NCBI GenBank assembly: GCA_025716855.1
Contig: JAIXMQ010000008.1
Coordinates: 434,001-498,000, forward strand
Source: Pilaira anomala
Lineage: Eukaryota > Mucoromycota > Mucoromycetes > Mucorales > Mucoraceae
DNA length: 64,000 nt
Reading direction: 5' to 3'
Each line of letters begins with the position of its first letter. Position 1 is the stretch's first letter. The translations under genes and the position numbers were made by a program. Positions 10,485 to 20,736 of this stretch are shown here, one piece after another. The notes beneath the pieces were generated by a model. It worked only from the letters and a program-made list of their open reading frames with translations, searched no databases and had not been told where the DNA came from.

Positions 10485-11446
10485 TTAGGATGCAAACTTA
10501 CGTACTAAGCTCATGTGAACAGAGCCTTCTGAACTCGTTCCTCTGGCGCATCTATACAGTTTTAAACCGTTTCTATCAATGCCAATCTCAGTGTATAAAG
10601 AAGATCCGCCTTTTAAGTCAGAGACATGACCCAGACGGATTTCTTCCAAAATTGCAGCAGCGTCTTTCCTGGCATCTTCATCGAAGAGGGTTCTCCCCGT
10701 TTTAACACAAATGGAGTCCCCATAGCTTTTAAAAAGCTCATCGACTATAGGATAGAGCTCCTCAGCAGGTAGGATGTATCTCTTAACCCTTTTGAAGATG
10801 TACTCAGAATCTGAAAGAAGCTTTGTATTCCAATCTGTGCCCACCGAAACCAGATATTCTTCCACTTTCTTCTTGTCATCTTGATCCACCACAAACAGAG
10901 CATCTCTAAAACGCCTCATAAAGTCTTTTGTCATACCATGCTTGAGAGAAATTTTTATCATTTGCATGACATGGAAAGCATCTTTCAAGATACGAGAGGG
11001 AACGGTAGTTTTGTCAGCAGCATTAACTTCATTACTGTCAGCAGGCTGATTGGCCTCAAGTTCTCTTCTACAAGTTTCTTCTTTGTCTCGAATATAATAA
11101 TTCTCAGATGCTGTTTTTAAGCATTTGTTGTTTATCAATGCAACAAATGGAACTTCATCAAATGATTTAAAAGTTCTTGTCTCATCAACAGTGGTGTAAT
11201 AGTCCACCAGCATACCTGGAATCTTGACACCAATAATTTTTACAACGCTCTTCTTTGCTTTGATAGCATCGTCAGAATCTATATCAGATAATTTTGAAAA
11301 GTCTTCAATATAACCATAAGCCGATGGCATCTGTCTGCTGGAGGTTGATTTAGTAAATACTGCTACAAATGTACCAATATTGACTTTTCCGTGGACAACA
11401 GCTTGATTTACGTTAGGAAGACAAATCAAAACATTCAAAATGTCTG
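10485..11446 (-). CDS. Transposon-associated protein, central open frame
   Basis: This is about 318 open residues. An AG acceptor (TATCAG) lies just upstream at 11447, so the frame is probably an internal exon rather than starting at a Met. Noted segments: VDYYTTVDETRTFKSF near the start; KDAFHVMQMIKISLKHG in the middle, with D and H in a position reminiscent of an RNase H-like active site; and YTEIGIDRNGLKLYRCARG and SSEGSVHMSL at the end. No stop breaks this portion. I recall similar blocks (DxFHVM..., GL-YRC-RG) in fungal transposon proteins, but cannot name the family; catalytic roles are inference. Confidence 0.6.
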
Positions 11447-11474
11447 ATAAATATGTTAAAAGTAAAACGTAAAG

Positions 11475-11610
11475 TTTGTTGAAAGTCTTAAAAAGAAAGA
11501 TGATATTTTATTAATGGAAAAAGAGGATGTATTTATACTAAATAAAAGAGTGGGAAAAAGAGTCTGGTCTTTTAACATATGGTTGACAGTCTTGGATCAT
11601 TATATTTTAT
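11475..11610. repeat. Dispersed repeat, copy A
   Basis: TTGAAAGTCTTAAAAAGAAA and the following ~110 bp (GTATTTATACTAAATAAAAG within) recur in the same orientation at 13547-13690 with moderate divergence. It sits between exons of the exonuclease-linked gene and resembles an LTR fragment, but no LTR ends were found. Confidence 0.55.
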
Positions 11611-11769
11611 ATGTTACACGTATGACTTGGTCAGGACGCGTTGTATTGCATGAAATCCAGATGAGGTTTGTGATACCGGGCTGTTAATTGTTCGTGAGAA
11701 ATTAAGGAGAATTAAATAATATTGTCAGGTAAGAGGTGGCAGCACCAGTTAAATAGTAATCAATAGTAG

Positions 11770-12122
11770 AAGATATATAGCTGGTATATATCAATGTCAA
11801 GAGAAATCCAAGCATCTATTGCTGCATACTTTATTTGCTCGCTTGTTGGGATAGGTGCTTCCCAGTTACCACATCGGATGATGGGAATCTTTGGAAGGTA
11901 TCTGGATAATACACGACCGCAAATTTGGTCTAAACGAAGACCACTTCTAATGATAATGCCTTTTTGGTAACAAATTGCGCCAATATCGAGCTTTCCAGAT
12001 GTCTCAGGAACTTTAATAGAGAAATGTCCCTTTAACCTAGTAAAATCGCCTGCAATATTTTTGCCGACTTTAACAATTTCTTCAGAGCCAATGACATCAG
12101 CAAGCTTTTTAGGGAAGGTAGA
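11770..12122 (-). pseudogene. WRN-type 3'-5' exonuclease (DEDDy) domain, lacking motif I
   Basis: The minus-strand frame contains KVGKNIAGDFTRLKGHFSI, the ExoII motif with its Asp; then KLDIGAICYQ, QICGRVLSRYLPK and WEAPIPTSEQIKYAAID. The last is the ExoIII motif Y-x3-D typical of WRN/RRP6-like exonucleases. The first motif (D-x-E) and its beta strands, which should precede by about 70 residues, are not present in the flanking DNA. The domain is therefore truncated and presumably inactive. Confidence 0.75.
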
Positions 12123-12454
12123 GGCATTGAAAGAGTGAACTCTGAATAGATATATAGATGCACATATATGGTTCTTTAGAATCTTACAGGTGAAACAGGT
12201 GAAGTAGTAACGAGGAATGAATCCAGAAAAGATTGATTCTCTATCTGCTGTTTTTTTCGGCCAGCTGTATGACCTTCTCGATTTTCTGTTCCTTCGGATC
12301 TTCCTCTCTTCTTGTTCCCATTTGGGTTCGTAGAGTTAGTGCTGCTCAGGTAAAGATCTTTTTTTTTTTTTTTTTTTTTTTTTGTTAAAGAGAAAAGAGC
12401 TTTTCGAGGGAAAGTTGAGCGTGAATTAAAAATGTGTATAAAAAAGGTTCGCAA

Positions 12455-12790
12455 CTGATCTAACCATTTTGGTTTATAGAAAATAGGAGCTTATGGTTGG
12501 TCTGTTATAGACTTTTTAAGAGATTTTATTGGATAGAATTTCCCCTGGCACAGGCTCACCGTCAAATTAAGTGCTTATTTTTGGAAAAATTAGGAACCAC
12601 TTTTGGAAAAATAGTGACGGGGTTTTGGAAAAATTACGTTCATTTTTGGAAATTAAGGTGGGAAACCCAGTACAGTATCTGGTTGTAAAAGGCGTTAATA
12701 TGAGCCTAAAATATTTATTATGAAAAAAAAAAGAGATATTTTGTAATTACTTAGAGACAGAAAAAGAGGAAAAAAAGAGTTGGTTAATAA
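12455..12790. other. Non-coding interval with TTTTTGGAAAAAT repeats
   Basis: No gene. Four near-palindromic TTTTTGGAAAAAT-like units occur between about 12580 and 12650, spaced 15-25 bp apart, in a comparatively G-rich patch. Confidence 0.5.
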
Positions 12791-12994
12791 GAGCATCTCT
12801 AATTCCTGATTATGTAATAAATGGGTTGGCCAAATGGGTTATCTAATGTCAGATATTCACCCTCGATTATCAGGTTTTAAATAACCGGACGTGAAATACT
12901 TTTATTTTCAAGATTTGATAGTCTAATTTCAAAATCCATTTGGGATGACTGCGTTATCTAATTTCAAATATTAGATAACCCATTAGAGATGCTC
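12791..12994. mobile_element. PIF/Harbinger-type MITE with TAA target duplication
   Basis: The ends are GAGCATCTCTAAT (12791-12803) and ATTAGAGATGCTC (12982-12994), a perfect 13-bp inverted repeat. TAA flanks both sides (12788-12790 and 12995-12997). Subterminal copies of GGGTTATCTAAT (inner left, near 12837-12848) and TTAGATAACCCA (right) extend the symmetry. Size about 204 bp; non-coding. A 3-bp TAA/TTA duplication is the hallmark of PIF/Harbinger (Tourist-like) MITEs. Confidence 0.8.
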
Positions 12995-13210
12995 TAAGGG
13001 TGTGTGCTCTACAACTTCTTCCTTCCAAGCCTGAACTTTAGGTATTTCTGTAATGAATTCGACTAGCTTTTTTGGGGTTTTAAGAACTTCAATTGAAGCA
13101 TGAATGGTTCGAAAAGCATAACATTGTAGTTTGTCAATTTTTCAAAGTATATGCACTTATCTATTGTGAAAAAAAGAACAATAGTTGAGCATGTGGACAA
13201 TGTGGCTTTA

Positions 13211-13296
13211 ACGAGAAAAGACTTGGGTAATTTTTATTATAAAATAAAACTGAAAAGAACTCTTCTAAACTAAAATAATAATCATCTTTCAAACTT
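13211..13296. repeat. Dispersed repeat, copy 1 (partner at 49044-49125)
   Basis: GAGAAAAGACTTGGGT, then ACTCTTCTAAACTAAAATAA and AATCATCTT, recur almost unchanged at 49044-49125. This is probably part of a retrotransposon LTR or MITE shared by the two accessory regions. Confidence 0.6.
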
Positions 13297-13546
13297 ACTT
13301 TTTTTTTTTAAAAAATCACTCTTTTCTTATCATCAACAGTTATGGGTTATTCCTATAAAAAAAGGATAACACTTGGTCACCGAGTAAAAAATGTTTATTG
13401 AATAATTTATTGAATAAACACTATACAATAATTGATGTATGTATGTTGTACAAAAAAAGAACAAGCTGTACAAGGATTCAATTTAATATGTCATCGATAT
13501 TGTGAGCTGCATCAATTATAAACATATTAATTAAGCCACCTTAGAT

Positions 13547-13690
13547 TTATTGAAAGTTTCAAAAAGAAAGATAAGGATTTTATTTATGAGAAAAAAGGGA
13601 ATATATTTATACTAAATAATAAAAGAGTGAAAAAGAGTTTGGGTCTTTGACAGTAGATTTGACAAGTTTGGATCAAGAAGTCATTTATGT
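13547..13690. repeat. Dispersed repeat, copy B (partner at 11475-11610)
   Basis: Contains ATTGAAAGTTTCAAAAAGAA and TATTTATACTAAATAATAAA, aligning with copy A with small indels over about 130 bp. Confidence 0.55.
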
Positions 13691-15481
13691 GTGTAATACA
13701 TAAATTTTTGAGTCGATAAATTTAAGCTTTTGAGGAAAAGAATAAATATAACAGTTCCTCCACACGACGCTACCCCACGAAACAATACAACGTATACCTA
13801 TTGTGCGTTGCAGAAAGTTCGAGTATTGAATGCGCTGAAAAAAATGAGGCGCCGCGCGTTAGTTGTGGCATCGTTGTATTGAAAGCAACGCTTCTCTGTA
13901 GTTCCTAAGAAGTAACACTCCTGTAAAAAGACCAGACTACACTCAAGATAAGCTGAAAGCAAAAACCATAAAACCCATTGTGTTAAAATATATAAAGCAA
14001 CCCTTTGAAAGTAAACATCTTTCATAAATAAACCAACTTTATTTAAATATAAGTTACATCAAATATCATTCAGCCTTGAAAGAGAAACATCCTTAAAGGA
14101 ATATTTCTTTTCTTAAAATAACTGAAGCACAACAATAATAAGCCATTTCACAGAACTATTATCTTTTATCTGTTCTTCTTCTTCTTACTATGCATATAAT
14201 AATTTAGTCTAATCAAACCCAATTGATTTGGTGCTCACGTAAACTTTAATCATTTGTGAATTTCCAATTGAGCTTTTTGTCTATTTTTTTTTTCCAACTC
14301 GAACGCTGCGATAAATTAAAGAAGACATTCAATGGCTCTCATTGCGAATAAACTTTGATGACTGTACAGAAGACGATTCGATTAGGAATAAAAGGACAAC
14401 TATATGATATGTATACTGCTACTTTTTCTTGAACCTAAGATTAACTTGCATGTGGTTGATATTACATGCATGTATCTATATTGGGAATATATTTTCTGTC
14501 TTTGCTTCAAATTCTGTAAGTGATGTATAGTTACAGAAAAATAAGTTACTTCATAAGCTTAGCGATATTAAAAAAGAATATGCGTGGTGTAAAGCAATTG
14601 TCACCAATAAAAAAAATGCTTTGAATAGTGTGAGTCATATAGCACAGTAGCTGCTGCTAAAAGTTCCCCTGTCTCTATATTGACGGCAGCTATTAAAGAT
14701 TTTATGCAATACGTCTACTAATACTTGCATATCTTGGTGCATTTTATACGCAAGTTTCTTTAAACGCATTTATAATTGAGAAAAACAGAAGTGTTTTTTT
14801 TTTGTATGACTATGGATGTACCTTGCTACACAATACACTCTACAAACTGAGGTAGATGTCATGATTCGTTCCTTTCTATTTGCAGCTCAGAAAGACATCA
14901 CCGAATGAACTAAAACCGTTATTACTAATCTAAAAAGTTACCAAGTTATATGGTTTGCTTAATGAAATAGGTTTTATATCTTTGTTAAGATGTTCACTAA
15001 ACACAACGAGTAACAAAAAGAAGGAACTCAACTAAGTTTACTTTAAGAGGTTAAAGTTTTTTTTTTTCTTAAAATTTTAAACGACAGCTTTTGCGTTGTT
15101 ACTCAATCTCTTTTTTTTTTTTTTTTTGGAATATCAATAATTTAACGAATTATAAATTGCATGAATGTATTGATGGAATAAAACTTTTTTTTATTACTAT
15201 GTACATGCATAATTCTAAAAAATAAATACGATATAAAAGTATTTATACTATACGATATAGCAAGTAGCTTTACTTTTCTTGGACTTCCTTATCTATTTTT
15301 TTCTGAATCCTTTAAGTTTTACCATTACAGGTACAAATTGAACTCGGTGGTCAGACAGTCACGGCCCAATCTCACTATTTTTTTAAATGATGGAAAAAAA
15401 AGAGTTTTATTATTTATTTTTGCCCCCAAAATCCCCTCTAGTTTTTTTTTTTTTCCTTCTCTTTCTATTGTTTAATATTTA

Positions 15482-16935
15482 ATGTCTCTTTTAAAAACTG
15501 TCTCTACAAGAGTAGCACACTCTTATGCTCGTACTTTTGCAGCTGCCGTAAGTGTATATAGATTTAAGTTTTATTTTTCTTTTGAGTGCCCATGTCAGTT
15601 GTTTTTAACATAATATCTATTCAGTCTCAACAACAAATTCGTACCCATGCCACCACTGTATCAGATAACTCAAAGTCGTCTAGACTTGAAGAACTTCGAA
15701 ACAAGTTGAAAACAGAAGAAGGCAATTTGGAAGAATTTGTAAGCACCGGGTTTGAAAAGATGACCCATACAGAAGCCTTGGAGTTAAGAGAGACAGTAGT
15801 TCCTGGCACCAAAGTAAAGACAACTAAATTGTAAGTTGATAGATTTGAATTTCAATATGTGACTTAAATAATTAAATATATGTGTGTATATCTTTGAAAA
15901 GGAAGCAACCTCGTTTACCTGAATGGTTAAAGACTGAAATCCCCACAGGAAAAAACTTTGGTAAAATCAAGAAAGATTTGCGTGGTTTAAAACTTCATAC
16001 AGTATGTGAAGAAGCTCGTTGTCCTAATATTGGAGATTGTTGGGGTGGAGGAGAACATCAAACGGCTACAGCTACAATCATGTTGATGGGCGATGAGTGT
16101 ACAAGAGGATGTCGTTTCTGTTCTGTAAAGACCAACAGAGCACCTAAAGCTTTAGATCCTCATGAACCTGAACATACTGCGGAAGCAATTAGTCGTTGGG
16201 GTTTAGATTATGTTGTATTAACTAGTGTTGATCGTGATGATCTTGCTGATGGTGGATCTAACCATTTTGCTGAGACCATTCGTAAAATCAAACAAAAGTA
16301 AGTAGTATATACATTATATATATTTTTAAAAGCGAGTAATATTAAATTTTTTATTATTATTATTATTCTTTAGAGCACCTCAAATGTTGGTAGAATGTTT
16401 AACTGGTGATTTCGGTGGAAATCTTGAAGGTGTAGCAACTGTTGCAGTATCCGGATTAGATGTTTATGCTCATAATATTGAAACAGTTGAGGCTTTAACA
16501 CCTTTTGTTCGTGATCGCCGTGCTGGTTTCCGTCAATCACTTCGTGTTCTTCAACATGTTAAGGAAGTCAATCCTGATATGATTACCAAGACATCTATTA
16601 TGTTAGGATGTGGTGAAACAGACGAAGAAGTACAACAAACACTGGAGGAACTTCGAAAGATTGATGTTGATTGTGTCACTTTAGGACAATACATGAGACC
16701 CACAAAGAGACATATGAAGGTACATGAATATGTTACTCCCGAAAAGTTCAAGCATTGGGAAACAAAGGGTATGGAAATGGGATTCAAATATGTTGCAAGT
16801 GGTCCTTTAGTCAGATCTAGTTATAAGGCTGGTGAATTCTATATTGGTAATATCTTGAAGGGACGTAAGGGACTACCTCTTTCTACTTTACCAGAATCAA
16901 CAAGAGCTACTACTATTGCTGATAAAACTTTATAA
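15482..16935 (+). CDS. LIP5: Lipoyl synthase, mitochondrial (LipA/LIP5)
   Basis: This radical SAM enzyme inserts two sulfurs into octanoyl groups on lipoate-dependent proteins (PDH and KGDH E2, GcvH) in mitochondria. Four exons (15482-15547, 15625-15830, 15902-16297, 16374-16935) sum to 1,230 nt, giving 409 residues with all junctions in frame. Residues 1-30 are basic, Ser/Ala-rich and lack acidic residues, as in a mitochondrial presequence. The auxiliary cluster cysteines are C126, C131 and C137 ([12 protein letters not shown]); the radical SAM cluster cysteines are C157, C161 and C164 (CTRGCRFC). A C-terminal [10 protein letters not shown] supplies the conserved RSS serine motif. Length matches the family. 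The alternative ATG at 15590 lies inside intron 1 and would lose the presequence. Confidence 0.97.
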
Positions 16936-17240
16936 TTTTTTTCTTTCTTTCTTTCTTTTTCCGTTCATATATAATATAATCTTTTTTTTTTCTACTAGAT
17001 AACTATAAACTTTCTTTTTTGTACATTAAAATAAATAAGGAAAAAAAAAACATTATCATATTTTCTAATTAATAAGCCTCCCCACCAAATTGTCAGTTAA
17101 AATTATACTAAAACAATTCTATATATGATGACATACGGAGGGAAAAAAAATAATGAAACAAATGTAGCACAACTCAAGATATAAAATAGATTAAAAAACG
17201 CCACATTGGTTTCTCTCTTTCTTCTTTCTTATTAAAAAAA
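16936..17240. other. Intergenic, LIP5 to LACTB2-like
   Basis: About 300 bp of T-rich 3' flank (CTTT repeats at 16941-16958) and a short promoter for the next gene; no other feature seen. Confidence 0.7.
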
Positions 17241-18332
17241 ATGTCATTTCTTCATACAACATCTACAAGAGACGATCTCCCTGCTTTACCCAATTTTTCT
17301 CAATTATCAGATAGAGTGTGGCGTGTGTTGGGACTGAATCCAGGAAAATTTACGTTACAAGGTATATATAGATGATAATAGCAAAAATAGGAACCCCAGA
17401 GAGAACTAACTTATTACTCAGGTACAAATACATATCTTGTTGGTACTGGGCATCGTAAAGTCTTAATTGACTGTGGAGATGGTCAACCAGGTTATGTACC
17501 TCTTTTAATCGAATCATTAAAATCCATTCATCCAGAAGCTTATATCTCTGATATTCTTATCAGTCATTGCCATATTGACCATTGGGGAGGACTCGATCAA
17601 ATCATGTCATCTGATGAACTCAGCCATCATCGTCAAAAACCACAACAAGAGATCAAAATACATAAATTTCCAGTCTTGGATGAACTAGCGCTTTATAAGT
17701 ACACAGATCCAATTCCTCAGTACATTACAATCACTGCCTTACTAGACAATCAGTTATTAGAAATCGATAAAGATACGCATATCCGAGTCGTACATACGCC
17801 AGGTCACGCAAAAGATCATTGTGCATTTCTATTAGAAGAAGAAGATACAGTATTCACAGCAGATTGTATCCTAGGACATGGCTCAGTTGCATTTGAAGAC
17901 CTTACGGAATACATTGGCGGGTTAAATCGAATTAAAGCATTAAGTCCAGTTAAATTATATCCTGGACATGGAGAAGTAGTAAATAATGGGATGGAAAAAG
18001 TTGAACAATATTTATCTATACGTATGACAAAAGAAAATCAAATTCTAAGTATTATGAAACAAGATTTTTCTGTTTATTGGACGCCTATAGAATTAGTGGA
18101 ACAAACAAGTTCTGCTTCTAAAGGATATAGTGAGCAGCTCATGGCGGTTGTAGTCCGTACGATTGGGTTACATTTAATCAAGTTATATGTGGATGGAAAA
18201 GTAGAACTTGTTAACTACGAAAAGTTTATAAATGCAACTGGGTTAAATCCATATGATGCTAGTAACGTATTTTCTGTTGTAAATCAAAGATGGAAATGTA
18301 CAGATTTTTATATAAATAGTAGTAAATTATAA
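17241..18332 (+). CDS. Metallo-beta-lactamase fold endoribonuclease, LACTB2-like
   Basis: Two exons (17241-17361, 17422-18332; 60-bp intron) give 1,032 nt and 343 residues. The zinc site HxHxDH is at H89-H94 in ISHCHIDHWGG. Further ligands are in VVHTPGHAKDHCAF and VFTADCILGHGS, and YPGHGEVV gives the last His. A C-terminal winged-helix-like segment follows (YSEQLMAVVVRTIGLHLIKLY), typical of LACTB2/glyoxalase-II-like proteins. Animal LACTB2 is a mitochondrial single-strand endoribonuclease; here there is no obvious presequence, so location is open. Family length about 290-340. It is encoded just downstream of lipoyl synthase on the same strand, with no sign of functional linkage. Confidence 0.9.
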
Positions 18333-18518
18333 ACCCCATAAATAAATTAAATAGACGTAATTCATTACCGAAGTAAATAAGCATGTGAAAGAGTGTATGC
18401 AATCATCATAACTGTTTTTTGTGTTTCAATAAAAAGCACAGTCACCTGAAAAGAGCCAAAAAAAAAATACCTATAAAGAATAATTGATATTTCTCATTGC
18501 AAAAAAAAAAAAAAAGCA

Positions 18519-19956
18519 ATGGAAAAAGAAAAGAATAATCGTACACCAAGTATAGCTGCAAAAAGATTTTTAGCTAGAAATCAACCAAAACCACTTTCGA
18601 CTTCACGTTCAACGACATCCTTACCAGACTTGGTTAATTATGCCATTACATCTGCAACTGCAAGTCTTTCAAAAAGACAGGTAGTTGACTTATCAACTAC
18701 TATGCGTCGTGGACACTCTCAACAAGCAACTCAAGTATCTGTCAAAATTTCAGAACAACCGAAAAAACAAACGTAAAAATAAAAGTAACAAAAAAAAATA
18801 ATAGTTTTCAAAAGACAAAAGAAAAGTTCAACATATATCCCCCTTCTTTTTTTTTTTTTTTTTTATCTGTAATAGAGTTTCAAAAAGAAGACATTCATTT
18901 AGTAGTTTTCTTAATGCAAGGTACGGTAAAACTGCTCTAGTAGACGAAGAAACCCGCGATAATTCAGGTATTACAACACCTACCAATATCAATTTTGCAA
19001 GTCCCATGGTAATGATGGCGGGTAGTCAGGGACGAAAACCTATACAAGGAAAAAAGGGTCATAGACCAAGATCATACTCTGAGTAAGTTGAAAAAGAACT
19101 GTAAAGAAGCTTTTTTTTTAAAAAAAAATGTATTTACTTTTTTTTTTAGAGTCTCTTTTAATCTACCACAAGTAGAAAGAGCGCCACCTGTAGCTATTAC
19201 GAATAAGACGCCATCATATGAGTATTATGGCTTTGTCATGTATTTGGCCTCCTTTGTTATATTAGGTAATTTTGCCGTTTTGATAGATAACAACTTTTTT
19301 TTTTAATAACAGATTTTTTTTTTCTTTTAGGCATTTATATGATATGGGCCTATGTACCTGATGAGATTTTGCATAGACTTGGAATTACATATTATCCAAA
19401 TAGGTAAAAAAAAAAAAATTCAAGTTTAACATTTTTTTTTTTGAAAAAAAAAAAGTATATATTGATTTTAAAAACCTCAAGATATTGGGCATTAGCTGTT
19501 CCAGTATGGTTAATGACGATTATTTGGTTCATCTTTTTTTCTTTTATGAGTCTTAATTTATTACATACATCACCATTCTATTCGTACCACTGCATTACAG
19601 GTACAAAACCTTATATAGGAAGATAACAAAAAAAAAAAAAAAAAAAGCGGCTAATGTTTATTTATGAATGTTTAGATGAGCATGCTAACTTGATGTGTAT
19701 CGAAAATGAAATGGTTCATGATAGACCATCTGATTGGATACCTGAACTTCATGATATACCAATTGGTCTTGTCAATGCTATTCTTTATCAAACCGATTAT
19801 GTTATACCAGCTAGCAAAGGAAACAAAAAGAACAAGTCAACAACACATATAATTGATACTGACTCAGTTATTGATAGTGCTGATGAAATGAGTGAAGCAG
19901 ATGCTTTAGCATTAACTAGGAAAAGCAATCAAAGAAAAAAAAAAAGAATATTATAA
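18519..19956 (+). CDS. GPI19: PIG-P / Gpi19-like subunit of GPI-GlcNAc transferase
   Basis: PIG-P is a small membrane subunit of the ER complex that transfers GlcNAc to phosphatidylinositol, the first step of GPI-anchor synthesis. Six exons (18519-18772, 18876-19082, 19150-19265, 19331-19403, 19482-19600, 19676-19956) total 1,050 nt, 349 residues, all in phase. The PIG-P domain begins near residue 177 with YEYYGFVMYLASFVIL (TM1), continues YMIWAYVPDEILHRLGITYY (conserved loop) and YWALAVPVWLMTIIWFIFF (TM2), and ends with the family's PELHDIPIGLVNAILYQ. The N-terminal ~175 residues are Ser/Thr/Arg-rich and low-complexity; yeast and human proteins (about 130-160 aa) lack them. The C-terminus is a basic KKKR tail. 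Confidence 0.93.
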
Positions 19957-20736
19957 AAGTAAATAAATAAATATATATATATATATAATAGAACCAGGGT
20001 TGTGGGAGAGAGAGAGAGAACATGATTGCATAAACATGATCTATCATAATATAATATAAATTATGTACATAATGTCTGGGGACACACACGCGAAATAGCG
20101 AAAAAACGGGTGCAACACAGGATTACTGAAACTTCGATAAGATAATGATTTTTAAGGGAAGAACATGTGTGAGAAAATGTATCTAATAAAGACTGCAAGT
20201 AAAAGATTCAAAAAGATATTCCGTGAAAATAAAAAAAAAATATCTTGTCTTATCTTCATCTCTTTTGGTTCCAATCATATTCATTCGATTATGTTTTATT
20301 TAAAAAAAGATTAAAAGATCTTTTAGATTGATAAAATCGATACTGTTATTACGATCTTTATTGAAAAAAAAAAAAAAAAGGCACTAAAAAAATAAATAAT
20401 AATAAAAAAGAATAACAAGTGATGACATTACAAAAGGTTCGATATATATAATACGCATCTTTTTTATTTTTTTTTTATTTATGTGCAAGTCATTTATAAT
20501 TCCTTTTTGGAAATTAAACGATGCTTGTACTACCCTGCACGCTATTAAGATAAGAAATTTACCGGATAATTTTGATAAGACTTTTGGTAAAAAAAAAAAA
20601 AAAACTTTATTCTATACCAATTGTTACCATTTATAGTATAATGATAGGAGAGATATAACAAAATCATATAAATACAACAACTATTTTAACTCTTCTTCTT
20701 CTCTCTTATTTTAATTAATTAATTTAAAACTTAAAT
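19957..20736. other. Intergenic region upstream of glutamine synthetase
   Basis: Contains an AT microsatellite (19969-19987), GA repeats (20008-20020), several A-runs and the GATA-type sites listed separately. A TATAAATA-like element lies near 20668-20674, about 65 bp upstream of the GLN1 ATG. Confidence 0.6.
20135..20579. promoter_or_regulatory. Cluster of GATAAG motifs upstream of glutamine synthetase
   Basis: HGATAAG occurs at 20135-20141, 20548-20554 and 20573-20579, and in reverse at 20249-20255. AreA/NIT2 GATA factors bind this motif to regulate nitrogen genes including glutamine synthetase in fungi. Binding here is inference; short AT-rich motifs arise by chance. Confidence 0.4.

Larger units (their letters stand above)
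9270..12454 (-). pseudogene. Decayed multi-exon transposon gene: 3'-5' exonuclease plus large associated protein
   Basis: Read on the minus strand, coding pieces occur in order. 12352-12184 is an N-terminal part with KKRGRSEG and a GRKKQQ nuclear-localisation-like patch. 12122-11770 is a WRN-type exonuclease part. 11446-10485 is the longest open frame. 10300-10070 contains GHTPVDNYFCNRVGNAFEFE. 10059-9700 contains WSTFCNERSKVYYKTARHLE. 9660-9290 is a Pro/Thr-rich linker and a Cys-rich tail with CFLCKSDSCGGRSKRIYCV and CEIDTCPGKYD. The order is consistent with one long ancestral gene, as in exonuclease-linked transposon proteins expanded in Mucoromycota. Frames change between pieces, motif I of the exonuclease is absent, and a T34A17 block and an unrelated repeat lie within it. 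I did not identify the superfamily. Confidence 0.55.
12998..15481. other. Long gene-free stretch upstream of lipoyl synthase
   Basis: Apart from the two dispersed repeats I see no supported gene. A minus-strand frame at about 13010-13140 (FRTIHASIEVLKTPKKLVEF) looks coding-like but is isolated and ends at the Harbinger MITE. A small inverted repeat (CAATACAACG/CGTTGTATTG) lies near 13783-13880. The last 120 bp before 15482 is pyrimidine-rich, as in fungal promoters. Confidence 0.5.

Noticed and set aside
12176..12454. A 92-residue minus-strand ORF taken as a stand-alone gene
   Set aside because: Its start is translation of a T-run (poly-Lys) and its useful part fits as the N-terminal exon of the exonuclease-linked element.
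13783..13880. Inverted repeat CAATACAACG/CGTTGTATTG as a MITE
   Set aside because: Only about 10 bp match and there is no target duplication or second copy.
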